A stretch of DNA of 64,000 bases, taken from NCBI RefSeq assembly GCF_026262505.1, contig NC_067204.1:20119300-20183299 (forward strand), written 5' to 3'. The first letter of the stretch is position 1. Each line of letters opens with the position of its first letter. Positions 1 to 10,709 of the stretch are shown here, one piece after another. Under the pieces are notes generated by a model, which did not search any database, was not told the origin of the DNA, and saw nothing but the letters and a program-made list of their open reading frames with translations. The translations under genes were made by a program, and so were the position numbers. This stretch comes from Trichomonas vaginalis G3 (Eukaryota; Parabasalia; Trichomonadida; Trichomonadidae).

Positions 1-168
1 AGTTTTCTGAAATAAATTGTTAATATTTCAATACTGAATCTTAAAATGAAGTAAATTATAGCTATGTTGATGAATTTCTATTATGGAATTAAAATTATAA
101 ATTTTGATTATCATCAAATATATAACAAATATCTTTAAAAAACAAAACAAAAATAATCAATATATAAA

Positions 169-3100
169 TTAAACATTATTTGGTAAATCTTGAGGTACCA
201 AATATGAATCAATTGGAATATAATAATATGAAACTTTTCTATCCTTAACATCAGTTACACTTAACTCTATTGGTGTCATCTTTAAAGGTTCAGCACATTC
301 CAAAGTTGTTTTATCAAACAAAATTTGTCCTGGCTTTGCAATTTCCAACAATTTTTCAGCGATGGAAACAGGATCTCCATCTGCAATTGCAATAGGAGCA
401 ACATCAACAACTAATCTACAGAAAATAGGGCCACCTGTTGATAGTGCTCCTTTCCATTTCACTGTGAAATTCAACTTAATCATAAGTTCATGCAGAGCGA
501 TAGCTATTGATTCAAAGAAACCAAAACAATCTTCGACTTCTGTTATACCATTTTGATCTTCATTGAAAAGACCTGCAATGAAATAGCACCTTCCATTTCT
601 TATATGCATGGTTGTTATATTAGAGAACTTGCCTAAAACACCGCCCAAACATTGTCTCATGCTATTCAATAGATTCATCACTTCTTTTTCTCCAAACATT
701 CTTCCGTAATCGAGAAATTCACATAATTGTAAGACCACAAAACAACCAATTCCAGCGGAAAAGTTTATTGATTGTTCTCCGGAATGTATTCTTCTTGCAA
801 GTGAATGCGGTATAACTGTTTCAAGCAAACTCAACGTTGTATTTGCTTCTGCTTGATATCTTTTATCATCTTCTGTTTCTTTAGTTATATCAAGGATTGA
901 CATTGAAACATAAGCATAAAAACCAGGCATTTCACTTAAATTCAATGAAATAGAGTCAGCTGTTGTTATACCATGAAGAGTTATTCTAAGCGGCCTATTG
1001 TCTCTCGAGATTCCTTTGAAAATAACGTTTTCCATTTTATCTTTTGCTTCAAGGAAATTTGCAAAACTTCTTTGAACATTATCCAACAAATTCGGTTGTT
1101 TCTTAAGTTCAAAGAAGATATTTAATATTGCTGCAAGATCGACATCACCTTGTATCTCTGATAAATCATAACTCTTGATATCAATGAAGCTTCCTTGTGT
1201 AGTAAACAAAAAGATTTTTTCAGGAATAAATTCAGAAACATTCGATTGCAACTGTGTTGAAACGCTTCGCTTAAATGTTGCTTCGTATTTGCTGAAATTA
1301 CGTCTAGAAATGATCTTTTGGAGCCAATTGTTTATATAGAATGTATTTCTAAATATTTCAGGAGGAATTCCAGCCAAAATTTGTGTTGTCAAATTGAAAT
1401 ATTTTCTCAAATTCCTGGAATAATAAACAATTGGTCCAATATAAATTATCATTAACAGAATAATTGCTGCAACAGACATATGCAAAGCTGCCAAGAAAGA
1501 ATGACTAATAACACTATTTGCGCCTTCTATATAAATCTCCGTTGTATTGGCTGTTTCTATAACAATATGGTCAACAATTAATCTGTTGTAATACAACCAA
1601 TCACCAGTAGAAATGTTCAAAACAGAGAGATTCTTCGAGAAAATGTTTAATATTCCTCGTGTCGCACTCAAAAACAGCTGCATTTTGCTCTCTATCCCAA
1701 GATATTCGTAACCTTTATCACGTATAGAATAATGACTTCTTAATACTTCATTTGTGAATTTTTGCAAATCATTATTAGTTCCATCGAAAAGAGAAGCAAT
1801 CATTGGATATTCTCTATATGTATAAGGAATATCATCATTTCCATATGTTAAATCTGATTCCAATCTCGAAGTATTCTTTAATATGTCTTTCGTCCAATCA
1901 ACTAATTGTTGATGATCAAATAATCTGAGTTCTTCATTTTCGTAATTAAAACATTCAACAATTAATAAACTGACATATTGTAGACTGGAATATCTTCTTG
2001 TTGTATCACAAAGTTGAAAAATACGACCAATGAAACCTAAATTAACATGTTTTGCATAAAAAATCAATCCAAACATCGAAAGTGCACCAACAATAAAGAA
2101 AACAATCATTGAAACAGTGAACCCAATGATACCTGTTGTACTTGCTTCTTTTGAACTGTTTGTGAATTGATACAAACTTTCAACTTTCATTGCTTTTGAT
2201 TTTTCCGTTGATTGACTTGTTTGTCCTTGACTTGCGCTTGTTAGATTCTTGTTGTTCTTCTGTTGGAGACCACTAGAAAAGAATGGAGATGATGAGGAAT
2301 GGTAATAAACAAGCTTTTTGTCAATTTCGTTCTGTTTGTGAATTATATTACTCGCGATTTTTTCCGGAAGACTTAAATATAATGTCATTCGGAATGAGGA
2401 CTCATGAATAACATAACTTCTAATAACTAACAATAAAATCAGGAAAAATACCAAAAAAGTGCCAGGCAAAATGTAAACTATCAATTTCAGAGTTTTATCA
2501 AATTCTCCAATCTCTTCTTCGGCGAGTTGCTTGAATCTATTGATAAATCTCGTTGTTAGATAGTTTATTGTATGAATTGTGCTTGTAATTGTCTTCATTT
2601 CTTCAGAACGGCAAATTGAATCTGAATTTGTGCCGTTTTTGTAGAATTCCTGGAAGTTTACAGCTAAGTTCCTAATGGAATTCGTAACTACACCAATTGT
2701 ACGACCTAAGCATGCATGTATAGTTTGATTGAATAAAGTAATTTCAGAAAATGGAGTATTTAATGTATCAATCATTACTTTTCTTTGAGCTGTTGTAGTA
2801 TAGAATGTCAATATCTTGTTTGGAAGTGCTTCTGACCCATTTAGTATGTATTCTGCCAAATTATTTGTTATATTTTCGTCTGTTTCAGGAATTGCACCCG
2901 ATTTATACAAGCAAAGATGTCGAGCTGCAAGTGAAAGTGATGCTAGATCGATAATTACGTCTGATCCTCGTGTAATTATTTCTAATAAACTTGGATAACT
3001 CATTTGTCGTTTGAGAGTTGACCAAATAATACCAATAAAGCAAGCTATAATAACAATAAAGCTTAAAACAACTAAAGTCATTAACGCGCGGCTAGGACCA

Positions 3101-5037
3101 CGCGATTTATATTTAACTCTTCTTTCTTGTTCAGCGTAAGTTGTGATGTTTGAGAGATATTCTGCATAACTACTGTTTGTGTCCTTCATTAATGTAGTTA
3201 TTGCGTCTGTTCTTGTTTGATTTACGTTTTTATTTCCTTCAATTTTGCTTTCTATCATTGAGGAGCTAGTTTTATTGATGTACTTGTAGCATTCAAGGAA
3301 GGAGAATTTGTTTTCAAGGAGATAACTGAGATACATTGAAATTGCATCGATTGAATTTGGATAACATCTTAAAAGTTCATCGAAATGGGCTTGTGCGTCA
3401 TTAATGGAATTTCTGAGTTTGCACAAACCTTCGTTCATAGAAGGAATGCTTTGGTTTAGAACTGCTGACCAAAATGAAGAAATACATCTTCGGCAACGAG
3501 CTTGAGCATTCATTGCTTTGACTTTTAGCGTTCTATAGAATATTGGTTGATCAGAAATTACATCTGTATGTTCCAAATCCAATAAATTAACAACAATTGT
3601 ATCAAAATTTGATAATTTCGGATTTGATCTTAATGATTGAAGAATAATTGATTGCGTTTGTGCATTTTCATGATAATAATTGCATATCTGGGAGCATATC
3701 ATCAACGAATTCTTATCAATAAAAAAATTTAATCCCCAACGAATGAAATCGAAGTTTGTTACTGCAGGCATTCTCATAGATGCACCAACTGTGACAATAT
3801 TTTGGAACTCACGAGAAGTACTGATCTCCAAAGAAGAAAAAGCTTGCATTACATTGTAAGCTTCTTGAGTTAGAGCTACTTTTGCAGTGTTGTTACCAAA
3901 TACCATTAAAGGAGGTGCTGGTGGTAATACTCCTGTACTTTGTTTGTATACTGAATATAGTTTCATTAAAAATCTGTTGGCATTTGCTCTTGTTAGAGTA
4001 AAGTATAGGAAATAATGAGCAATGTATATCACAATTATCACAAATAAATATATGATTGGCGTGATTCTTTTTGCGAAATATTTGATATCCATTAAAATTA
4101 CCGAATACATACCTGAACTTAAGACTGTTAGTATATACACTGAATCTCTGGTATTCTGAAATACAGGATTTGCCATAAAATACCATAAAACAATTGGATT
4201 GCAAATAACTAAACATAAAATTGAAAAAATCAAGATATATATTGGTTTGTTCATGTCAAACAGACCTTCTAAAAGGCATAATAGTACAAAAAAGTAATCA
4301 AATGCAAGCACATTCATTAAATATGGTGACCATGGACGGAAAAGCATCTTAAAGTCAACAAATGTTGAGTGTCTGATCATCAAAACGCCATAATAATGAG
4401 CTGTAGCGGAAATCGAAACTGTCAAAATTCCAATAATGATACAGGCATATAATATTGGATCTCTGCGTTCATAGAATATAATCGATCTGAAGAGGACACC
4501 AAGATTAGAAGATGCTAGTACAAGAACAGTAGGGCATATCAAAATATTCGAAACGCAAAGATAATAAATTGTTTTGTTGGTTGTAGCTTTTTCTTTTGGA
4601 TTTCTCCATATAACCATCATATGTATTGAGAAGTTGAAAATGTAAAAAACAGCGTAAATGAAGGTTTCGATTATATGATAAGTGAAATCTTTTGGACCAA
4701 TGCCAAGATTGATAGGAAATGCAATAATTTTGATAATTATATCAGATGCAGACTCTGAGCCCCAAAAATCATCGGAGCTTGGCATTAAAAATATGGCTGC
4801 TATCTGAATCATACGAAGTATCATTGCTATTTGATGGAAAATAATACTAAAAGATTTAAATCTTGACATGTTTGCAGATAAATATTGAAAATTTGCTTGT
4901 AATTGATCCCATGTACCAGGTCCATCAGCTCCTTCCAATAGATTTTGACTGGATAAGCCTATAAAACCTTTAGAACGTCCGCTGCTTCCACTCGAAGTTC
5001 CTGAAGTTGTGCTATATTGAGAGTGGGCAGCATGCAT
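169..5037 (-). CDS. Large multi-pass membrane protein with degenerate C-terminal nucleotidyl cyclase domain
   Basis: A 1622-residue protein of the trichomonad receptor-cyclase type. The N-terminal third (about residues 60-350) has many hydrophobic segments. Further single membrane spans lie near residues 650-680, 890-915, 1010-1035 and 1225-1250 and flank large loops. A PAS-like stretch (about 1310-1400) leads into a class III adenylate/guanylate cyclase-like domain (about 1415-1610) ending in the family-typical segment GDPVSIAEKLLEIAKPGQIL. Aligned by eye, the two metal-binding aspartates of active cyclases are replaced: the first by Gln near residue 1437 and the second by Gly near residue 1482 (RNGRCYF where active enzymes have IGDAY). 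It may therefore be a non-catalytic partner or sensor. The ATG is the first in frame and the ORF is uninterrupted. It is divergent from the ankyrin gene, 241 bp away. Cyclase family: fairly sure; inactivity: inference. Confidence 0.8.
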   Translation of the reverse strand: MHAAHSQYSTTSGTSSGSSGRSKGFIGLSSQNLLEGADGPGTWDQLQANFQYLSANMSRFKSFSIIFHQIAMILRMIQIAAIFLMPSSDDFWGSESASDIIIKIIAFPINLGIGPKDFTYHIIETFIYAVFYIFNFSIHMMVIWRNPKEKATTNKTIYYLCVSNILICPTVLVLASSNLGVLFRSIIFYERRDPILYACIIIGILTVSISATAHYYGVLMIRHSTFVDFKMLFRPWSPYLMNVLAFDYFFVLLCLLEGLFDMNKPIYILIFSILCLVICNPIVLWYFMANPVFQNTRDSVYILTVLSSGMYSVILMDIKYFAKRITPIIYLFVIIVIYIAHYFLYFTLTRANANRFLMKLYSVYKQSTGVLPPAPPLMVFGNNTAKVALTQEAYNVMQAFSSLEISTSREFQNIVTVGASMRMPAVTNFDFIRWGLNFFIDKNSLMICSQICNYYHENAQTQSIILQSLRSNPKLSNFDTIVVNLLDLEHTDVISDQPIFYRTLKVKAMNAQARCRRCISSFWSAVLNQSIPSMNEGLCKLRNSINDAQAHFDELLRCYPNSIDAISMYLSYLLENKFSFLECYKYINKTSSSMIESKIEGNKNVNQTRTDAITTLMKDTNSSYAEYLSNITTYAEQERRVKYKSRGPSRALMTLVVLSFIVIIACFIGIIWSTLKRQMSYPSLLEIITRGSDVIIDLASLSLAARHLCLYKSGAIPETDENITNNLAEYILNGSEALPNKILTFYTTTAQRKVMIDTLNTPFSEITLFNQTIHACLGRTIGVVTNSIRNLAVNFQEFYKNGTNSDSICRSEEMKTITSTIHTINYLTTRFINRFKQLAEEEIGEFDKTLKLIVYILPGTFLVFFLILLLVIRSYVIHESSFRMTLYLSLPEKIASNIIHKQNEIDKKLVYYHSSSSPFFSSGLQQKNNKNLTSASQGQTSQSTEKSKAMKVESLYQFTNSSKEASTTGIIGFTVSMIVFFIVGALSMFGLIFYAKHVNLGFIGRIFQLCDTTRRYSSLQYVSLLIVECFNYENEELRLFDHQQLVDWTKDILKNTSRLESDLTYGNDDIPYTYREYPMIASLFDGTNNDLQKFTNEVLRSHYSIRDKGYEYLGIESKMQLFLSATRGILNIFSKNLSVLNISTGDWLYYNRLIVDHIVIETANTTEIYIEGANSVISHSFLAALHMSVAAIILLMIIYIGPIVYYSRNLRKYFNLTTQILAGIPPEIFRNTFYINNWLQKIISRRNFSKYEATFKRSVSTQLQSNVSEFIPEKIFLFTTQGSFIDIKSYDLSEIQGDVDLAAILNIFFELKKQPNLLDNVQRSFANFLEAKDKMENVIFKGISRDNRPLRITLHGITTADSISLNLSEMPGFYAYVSMSILDITKETEDDKRYQAEANTTLSLLETVIPHSLARRIHSGEQSINFSAGIGCFVVLQLCEFLDYGRMFGEKEVMNLLNSMRQCLGGVLGKFSNITTMHIRNGRCYFIAGLFNEDQNGITEVEDCFGFFESIAIALHELMIKLNFTVKWKGALSTGGPIFCRLVVDVAPIAIADGDPVSIAEKLLEIAKPGQILFDKTTLECAEPLKMTPIELSVTDVKDRKVSYYYIPIDSYLVPQDLPNNV

Positions 5038-5278
5038 ATCAATCTCACAAAAATTGAAACGTTATTTCATAAATATTGTAAATTTGAACTGCAAAAATGC
5101 ATCATGATATAGTTCTAAGAATAATTTAATATTCATATAAAATTTGTAAACTTCACAAATATAAAATCTATCATCATAAGAGTGAGAAATTTTGAGAAAA
5201 CTCTTAGTAAGTAACAAAATCAAAACTATAAAATTGAAAGATTTACATAATATTTGGCGTGGCTTGAAAACCACTGGA

Positions 5279-7270
5279 ATGAGTGAAGAATATTTAAAAC
5301 TGTATGATGATTTTATCATGGCGTATGAGAAGCTCTATCACTTGCAATCGGATCAGCCTATTGATGAAGTTTTTAATCTTATTAATACTATTTTAGTCGA
5401 TAAGTACAACATATCGCTATTTACAATTATAGGAAATATGATTTATGCAACTAGGTACAATTTCCGTTCTTGTTTGAAATATTTGGAATTATTGAATCAA
5501 TTTTTCAAAAAATATTCGATAGCAGAATCAGATGTGATTGCATATTGTCCAGCAATCTATCCAGAATTTGATTTCTTTGCTAATATGGAAGAAATATGCC
5601 AATTTAGATTTTGGAAATCTATGATCAAAGGTGAAGATTCTATTGAATATATTATAATGCATGATTTAATTGATAAATTTAAAGACTATTCTATTCGCCA
5701 CCAAATCGATGAAATTTTGATTAATAGCCATCAAAATTCACGTCTTTCTTTAATTGAAGCTTGTGCAATATATGGATCCGTCAATATATTTTATTTTATT
5801 CACTTAAACATGGAACAGGAAATAACCCAAGAATGCTTACAGTGTTCTATAATAGGTGGAAATGTCGATATTATTAACGAATGCTTAAAATTCAGAAATC
5901 TTGATAAAGTATGTTTGATTAATGCAATTATGTCTCATAATAATAATTTCCTCGAACACATTTTGCGGCATGATGTCATTCAGAAAGATGTGTTGTTATC
6001 TATTTTTGATTCCATAACTGACATAATTGAATCGCAAAACTTAAAAGCTTTTTTATTATTTTTCGAAAAGGATAAGAACACTGCTATTCCTTGGTGCGTT
6101 GGCTTCCCACAAATAGTTGAAATACTTAATGATGATGAAATTGATTTCTTGAAAGTTGATGATGATAATTGGAATATTCTCCACTATGCTGCCGTTTATA
6201 ATAATATCGATATCTGTGGATTATTACTTTGTTGGCCTGAAATTTTCAAAAAATTGATCAATTCAAAAACTTGTGACGAATCTCTATCTCCAATTCACAT
6301 ATTAATAACAGAAGGTAAAAGTAACACTTTGATGATATCATTTCTATTAAATGGAGCAGATGTAAATGCAAAGGATTCTTCAATGAAGACTCCTCTTCAT
6401 TATGCAGCTAGTGAAAATAACGTGCAACTAGCCTTTACTCTTTTGAAATTTGGCGCAGAAATAAATGCAAAAGATGAGAATGAGTGTACTCCACTTCATT
6501 TAGCATTTTATCATAACTGCAATGATATGATAACTCTTTTAATTTCGCAAAAGGCAGATGTTAATGCAAAAGATATTAATGGAGAAACGCCTCTAAATAT
6601 TGCTATTTACCGATGCGATCTCTACAATGTAATTATTCTATTAAAATTTGGTGCAAATGTTATTGAAAAAAATAAATCAGGATTAACTGCCCTTCATTTG
6701 GCAGCAAGTGAAGGTTATAGTGAAATAGCAGTATATCTTATTTTTCACGGTGCAAATATTAATATATTATCAAGTAATGGTAGAACTCCTCTTCATTTAG
6801 CTGCGGAAGCTGGAAAGTTAGAAATGGTTCTAATTTTAATTTCTTATGGTGCTGATATTAGTATAAAGGATAATCATGGAAATACAGCATTTGATTGTTC
6901 ATTAGATAATGATTTTACGAATGTTTCAAATTATTTTATTAGAATTGGGGTAGATATTGATGAAAAAAATGAAAAGGGAAAAACTCGCCTGCACCAAGCA
7001 ATAGATGAACAGAATAAATTCAAAACCATTTATCTTATTAAGAGCAGCGCTTCTGTTCAAGTCAAAGACCTTGAAGGTAAAACACCACTTCATTATACTA
7101 CAATAAATAAGTATCTTAACAGATATGAAATAATGGAAGAACTCATTTCTAATGGTGCAATAGTAAATGAAAAAGATAACGATGGAAAAACTGCCCTTTA
7201 CTATGCAGAATTAAATCATGATAAAAATGCAGTTGATATTCTCATTAAACATGGAGCACAACAGAATTGA
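5279..7270 (+). CDS. Ankyrin repeat protein, trichomonad DUF3447 type
   Basis: A protein of about 663 residues starting at MSEEYLKLYDDFI. An in-frame TTG lies 87 bp upstream, but the ATG matches the start of the second ankyrin gene in this window (MSDKSIFLNKYSEL), so it is preferred. The N-terminal 250-300 residues are the helical region usual in trichomonad ankyrin proteins, with the DUF3447-like stretch IEACAIYGSVNIFYFIHL. From about residue 300 to the end there are roughly ten ankyrin repeats with TPLHYAA and NAKDENECTPLHLA signatures. No membrane span or signal peptide is visible. Ankyrin repeats mediate protein-protein contacts; the partner is unknown. This is one of a very large gene family in Trichomonas. 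It ends with TGA, showing that TGA is a stop codon here. Confidence 0.85.
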   Translation: MSEEYLKLYDDFIMAYEKLYHLQSDQPIDEVFNLINTILVDKYNISLFTIIGNMIYATRYNFRSCLKYLELLNQFFKKYSIAESDVIAYCPAIYPEFDFFANMEEICQFRFWKSMIKGEDSIEYIIMHDLIDKFKDYSIRHQIDEILINSHQNSRLSLIEACAIYGSVNIFYFIHLNMEQEITQECLQCSIIGGNVDIINECLKFRNLDKVCLINAIMSHNNNFLEHILRHDVIQKDVLLSIFDSITDIIESQNLKAFLLFFEKDKNTAIPWCVGFPQIVEILNDDEIDFLKVDDDNWNILHYAAVYNNIDICGLLLCWPEIFKKLINSKTCDESLSPIHILITEGKSNTLMISFLLNGADVNAKDSSMKTPLHYAASENNVQLAFTLLKFGAEINAKDENECTPLHLAFYHNCNDMITLLISQKADVNAKDINGETPLNIAIYRCDLYNVIILLKFGANVIEKNKSGLTALHLAASEGYSEIAVYLIFHGANINILSSNGRTPLHLAAEAGKLEMVLILISYGADISIKDNHGNTAFDCSLDNDFTNVSNYFIRIGVDIDEKNEKGKTRLHQAIDEQNKFKTIYLIKSSASVQVKDLEGKTPLHYTTINKYLNRYEIMEELISNGAIVNEKDNDGKTALYYAELNHDKNAVDILIKHGAQQN

Positions 7271-7606
7271 AAATATTTATTAATAGCATCAACTAGTAAA
7301 CATTTTATCAGCTGATTTGCATTAATTCTATTACTGTCCTACCATTTGGTTTTTCCATGAATTAATTACATGTCAACCATTCGCGATAATGCAAAATTTG
7401 CACGCGCATTGGCAAAATAGTACTTGGATACTTAAAAATGCAATAAAAAAGTAATTATCATTCCAATGCTATCATAATTAGATTAGAAATTGAATTTAAT
7501 ACTAGATATTGTGTAAACGTAATTCAACAGATGTAAATGTATTGCTAATGCCAGAATTGCGCATAATATGAAATTGAAAGAAATATAAAGTGATAAAAAA
7601 GTGTCA

Positions 7607-8278
7607 ATGTCAAGTCCAGAAAATCCAAGAATTGGGCAACTGAAAGCCGAGTTAGAAAAAATTGGACAAAGTGTTGCAGATCTTGATAACCACATAGATC
7701 AGATTTATTTGAAATACTTATCACAGCTCGAAGAAGTTTATCAACAAAAAATGAAAGAGCTTGAAGAGTGGAGAGAAAATGAAATAAATTCTGCACACAA
7801 GTTCCAAGAGGGCCAGGAATACTTAAATGATTGCAATTTCGAACACAAATTAGTCGAAATTCACGATAAAGTTTCAGAACTTACAAAATTCAAAGCAGGA
7901 CTACTTAAATCGCAATTCCCTGAAGCATCACAATATTTCGTCGAACAAGGATACGATTTTTCATATTTGGGTCTCGATAACTCGTTAGCAAAGAAAGAAA
8001 AAGATTTTCTTATTACAGAAGATACACAGCAACCACTTCTTACAGATGAGGAAGCCCAAGCTGACATAGAATCAATCCGTCAACTTGATGATTGGAGACC
8101 AAAGGGAATTGAGCAAGGAAACCGCGTTTTAATAGAAATTCAAGGAATGCCACCAATCGTTGGAGTTGTTGGTGATTTTCTTGATAAAACATTCGAATTA
8201 CATCTTGATTCCGGAAAAACACTCTTAATATCCAACTTAACTGTTAACAATGGTCTTGCAAAATTGTCAGTTGTGTAA
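7607..8278 (+). CDS. Sds3/BRMS1-like subunit of a Sin3-HDAC co-repressor complex
   Basis: A 223-residue protein (MSSPENPRIGQL start; a GTG two codons upstream is not used). Residues 1-110 are a charged coiled coil that resembles the Sds3 family (a helix around YLSQLEEVYQQKMKELEEWR). Near residue 140 comes TDEEAQADIESIRQL, similar to the LLTDEQIMEDLRTL segment of human SUDS3. The last 60 residues (GNRVLIEIQG to the end) are a small beta-rich domain placed like the Tudor-like/capping module of Sds3. In yeast and animals Sds3 dimerises and holds Sin3 and Rpd3/HDAC together in the nucleus. The match is by remembered family pattern only; an unrelated coiled-coil protein remains possible. Confidence 0.55.
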   Translation: MSSPENPRIGQLKAELEKIGQSVADLDNHIDQIYLKYLSQLEEVYQQKMKELEEWRENEINSAHKFQEGQEYLNDCNFEHKLVEIHDKVSELTKFKAGLLKSQFPEASQYFVEQGYDFSYLGLDNSLAKKEKDFLITEDTQQPLLTDEEAQADIESIRQLDDWRPKGIEQGNRVLIEIQGMPPIVGVVGDFLDKTFELHLDSGKTLLISNLTVNNGLAKLSVV

Positions 8279-8675
8279 TTTTTATATAAAGATTTTGTTT
8301 GTTCATTAAAAAATATTTAATATATTTAATATATTTAATTTTAGAATTTTACCATATTATTATAACTGTAATGCTTACATATAAATTACTAAGTAGTGTT
8401 TTTCATAGTTGTTTATTCTACGAATGAACTATCAGGGATTTTATTGAATTGATAACTAGGAGAAGATCTTACATAATAACATCTGAACAGTAATTCCATC
8501 AGACTGATATTATTTATGCAAAATTGTGTCAAGCTTTTTTAAAATCTCATCAAAATAATATAATTTCTTCATAATTAAACTATGTAATATTAGCAAATCA
8601 TATAAAATTGAATTTTTAGAAAAATAAATTATATCAGAAACAAAAATAAATAAATTTTGGTTTTGTTCTCGAAAT
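8279..8675. other. Intergenic, AT-rich; no gene seen
   Basis: About 400 bp between two convergent genes. It starts with a short run of the 9-bp unit atatttaat (8310-8345) and is otherwise very AT-rich without an open frame or RNA-like structure. It probably holds the two 3' ends. Confidence 0.5.
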
Positions 8676-10709
8676 TTATAAATCATCCTTCGAGAAAATA
8701 GATTTGTGAAGGGCCATTAACTTATCTTCTTTCTGTTCGATTAGTTCTAATAAAGCCTTATGTTCTTCTCCAACTTTTTCACGTCTAACGCGTCTTAATT
8801 CTTCGAGTGCAGAATGGCATTTCTTCATTAATTTTCCAGCTCTTCTTTCTAAGTCAGCAACGTTTGCCTGGCTTCCTTCCATAGTGTCTATTCCATCTAA
8901 TGCGTCTGCTGTCTTGAATGGTCCATTTGAAGCTGAAACTCTTCTTCTCTGGACTTCATCCAAAGCAGATCTTACACTTTGACATCTTTTATCTAATTCT
9001 TTTTCTTCTCTATCGAGGTTCTGTTCTTCTTCTTCTAAATTAGCCAATTGCTTCTCAAGTTCAGCTCTTCTCTTTTCTAAACGTGCTTCTTCTAATTCAC
9101 TTTGTCTCTGAGCTTCTTTGTCTGCAACTAAAAGCTGTTTAACGCGACTTGATTCTGCTTCTGCAGTAGACAAATTTCCACGCATTTTCTGGAGTGTTGC
9201 TTCCATTTGTGCTGCTTCTGTTTGGAGTTGTTGGAGTCTTCCTTCAAGCTGTTTCTTTTCCTTCTTTGCTGCATGTAATTGGCTTCTGAGTTCTGCTTCT
9301 TTCTTTTCACCTTCCGCTCTGATTTGTGCAATCATTCTTTGCTTGGCTTCTTCAGCTTGTGCTGCTCTTTGTTCTTCCTCCTTGCGAATTCTTTCTCTTG
9401 CAAGTGCATTCCTCTTTTCTATCTCTGCAAGTTCCGCTCTGGCTTTTTCAATTTTCTTTTGAAGTGGCTCCAAAGAAGGTTTTGGTTGTTTGCTTTGGAT
9501 TAAGCGCTTTTTAGTCTCGAGTTCGACAGCACGTTCTTGATTCATGCGCCTCTTCTCTCTAAGTTCTTCTTTTCGACGTCTTAATTGATCATTCAAATCT
9601 GCAATTCTTTGTGTAGCCTTTAGTGACTCTTGTCTTGTCTTTTCAAGTGTTTGTCTGGCATTTTGCAATTCATCTCTTTCGCGTTCAAGAGTTGCTTCGA
9701 GATCATCAATTTTCATCAAATCGTCACCGATTCTGAATTCAGTATTCTTCATCTTCTCTGTTTCTCTCTCGAACTCTGCTTTAGCTTGCTCGAGCTCATT
9801 CTTAGCTTGGCGAAGTTGTTCGTCGTAATGTTCGTTTTTAGCTTCGAGCTGAGCTAATTCTTCACGAGCTGATGCAACAGCAGCCTCCTTACGACGAAGC
9901 TTATCAGTAAGTGTAGCTTCATCACGTTTAAGAGATTCAACTGTTAATTGTAATTCTGATGCAGCGTTTTTAGCAGCTTCTGTTGCAGATATTTGATCAG
10001 CAAGCTGCTTGGACAATTCAGCACGCTCGCGCTCATGTTGTGCTGTAATTTGTTTGAGTTCTTCTTCTAATTTAGCGACAGTTTCACGAGCTGCTTCAAG
10101 TTGAGCTTCTTCTTGAGCAACTTCACGACGCTTTTCTTCTTCTGTCTTTTGTAAGTCTTGTAATGTTGCAAGTTTGGATTGATATTCAGCTTTGAAGAGT
10201 TTGAGTTGAGATTGTAATTCAGCAGCAGTCTTTTGACGCTGTTCTGTTCTTGCTTGAGCCTCAAGAGCTTCTTGCTCCTTAAGTTCGACTTCTTTACGCT
10301 TCTGAGCAAGTCTCTTTTCGATCTTTGATGCACGATCTTTTAATTCTTGCATTTCGTTTTCTCTTATATGTAAAATTGTAGCTTGTTCATCAACTTCTTG
10401 CTGCTTAACTGCAACTTTTGAACGTAAATCTTCGAGACGCTTTGTCTTTTTCTCAATCTCTTTTTGTGCATTAAGTTTATCTTGCTCAAACTGTTCTTGA
10501 GTTTTCATTAAGTCATCAGCAAAGTCTTGTAATTGTTTTTCTCTTGCAGCAAGTTCTGCAAGGTGCTGTTTGTGTTTCTCGAATTCTTCTTTTAATTTAG
10601 CTTCGCGCTGAGATAATTCTGCATTTTTAGCTTTAATGGTATTGCCAACATCGTTCAGGTTGTCCATAAACTGATCGATAATTGGGTCACTGTCTGAATC
10701 AGTCGACAT
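8676..10709 (-). CDS. Long coiled-coil protein, unknown role
   Basis: A 677-residue protein that is almost entirely predicted coiled coil, very rich in Glu, Lys, Gln, Ala and Arg, with heptad-like spacing from about residue 25 to 590. There is an acidic N-terminus (MSTDSDSDPIIDQF) and a non-coiled break around residues 595-620. No motor, SMC or kinase motif is seen. Such proteins in trichomonads are often cytoskeletal or Golgi-like tethers, but nothing here decides that. The codon use contains more GC than the neighbours because of Glu/Ala/Gln richness. It starts 203 bp from, and divergent to, the Prp5 gene, so the two may share a promoter region. Confidence 0.75.
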   Translation of the reverse strand: MSTDSDSDPIIDQFMDNLNDVGNTIKAKNAELSQREAKLKEEFEKHKQHLAELAAREKQLQDFADDLMKTQEQFEQDKLNAQKEIEKKTKRLEDLRSKVAVKQQEVDEQATILHIRENEMQELKDRASKIEKRLAQKRKEVELKEQEALEAQARTEQRQKTAAELQSQLKLFKAEYQSKLATLQDLQKTEEEKRREVAQEEAQLEAARETVAKLEEELKQITAQHERERAELSKQLADQISATEAAKNAASELQLTVESLKRDEATLTDKLRRKEAAVASAREELAQLEAKNEHYDEQLRQAKNELEQAKAEFERETEKMKNTEFRIGDDLMKIDDLEATLERERDELQNARQTLEKTRQESLKATQRIADLNDQLRRRKEELREKRRMNQERAVELETKKRLIQSKQPKPSLEPLQKKIEKARAELAEIEKRNALARERIRKEEEQRAAQAEEAKQRMIAQIRAEGEKKEAELRSQLHAAKKEKKQLEGRLQQLQTEAAQMEATLQKMRGNLSTAEAESSRVKQLLVADKEAQRQSELEEARLEKRRAELEKQLANLEEEEQNLDREEKELDKRCQSVRSALDEVQRRRVSASNGPFKTADALDGIDTMEGSQANVADLERRAGKLMKKCHSALEELRRVRREKVGEEHKALLELIEQKEDKLMALHKSIFSKDDL

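Noticed and set aside
5192-5278. Upstream extension of the ankyrin protein from a TTG codon
   Set aside because: Eukaryotic initiation at TTG is unlikely, and the ATG at 5279 matches the start of related proteins. The same reasoning moved the starts at 7607, 13392, 15757, 20367, 26160, 32338 and 49324.
8600-10400. Long open frames antisense to the coiled-coil genes (also at 29.3-32.2 kb, 54.0-55.0 kb and 60.2-61.8 kb)
   Set aside because: These Ser/Cys/Leu/Phe-rich frames are mirror images of Glu/Lys/Gln-rich coding sequence and have no independent support.
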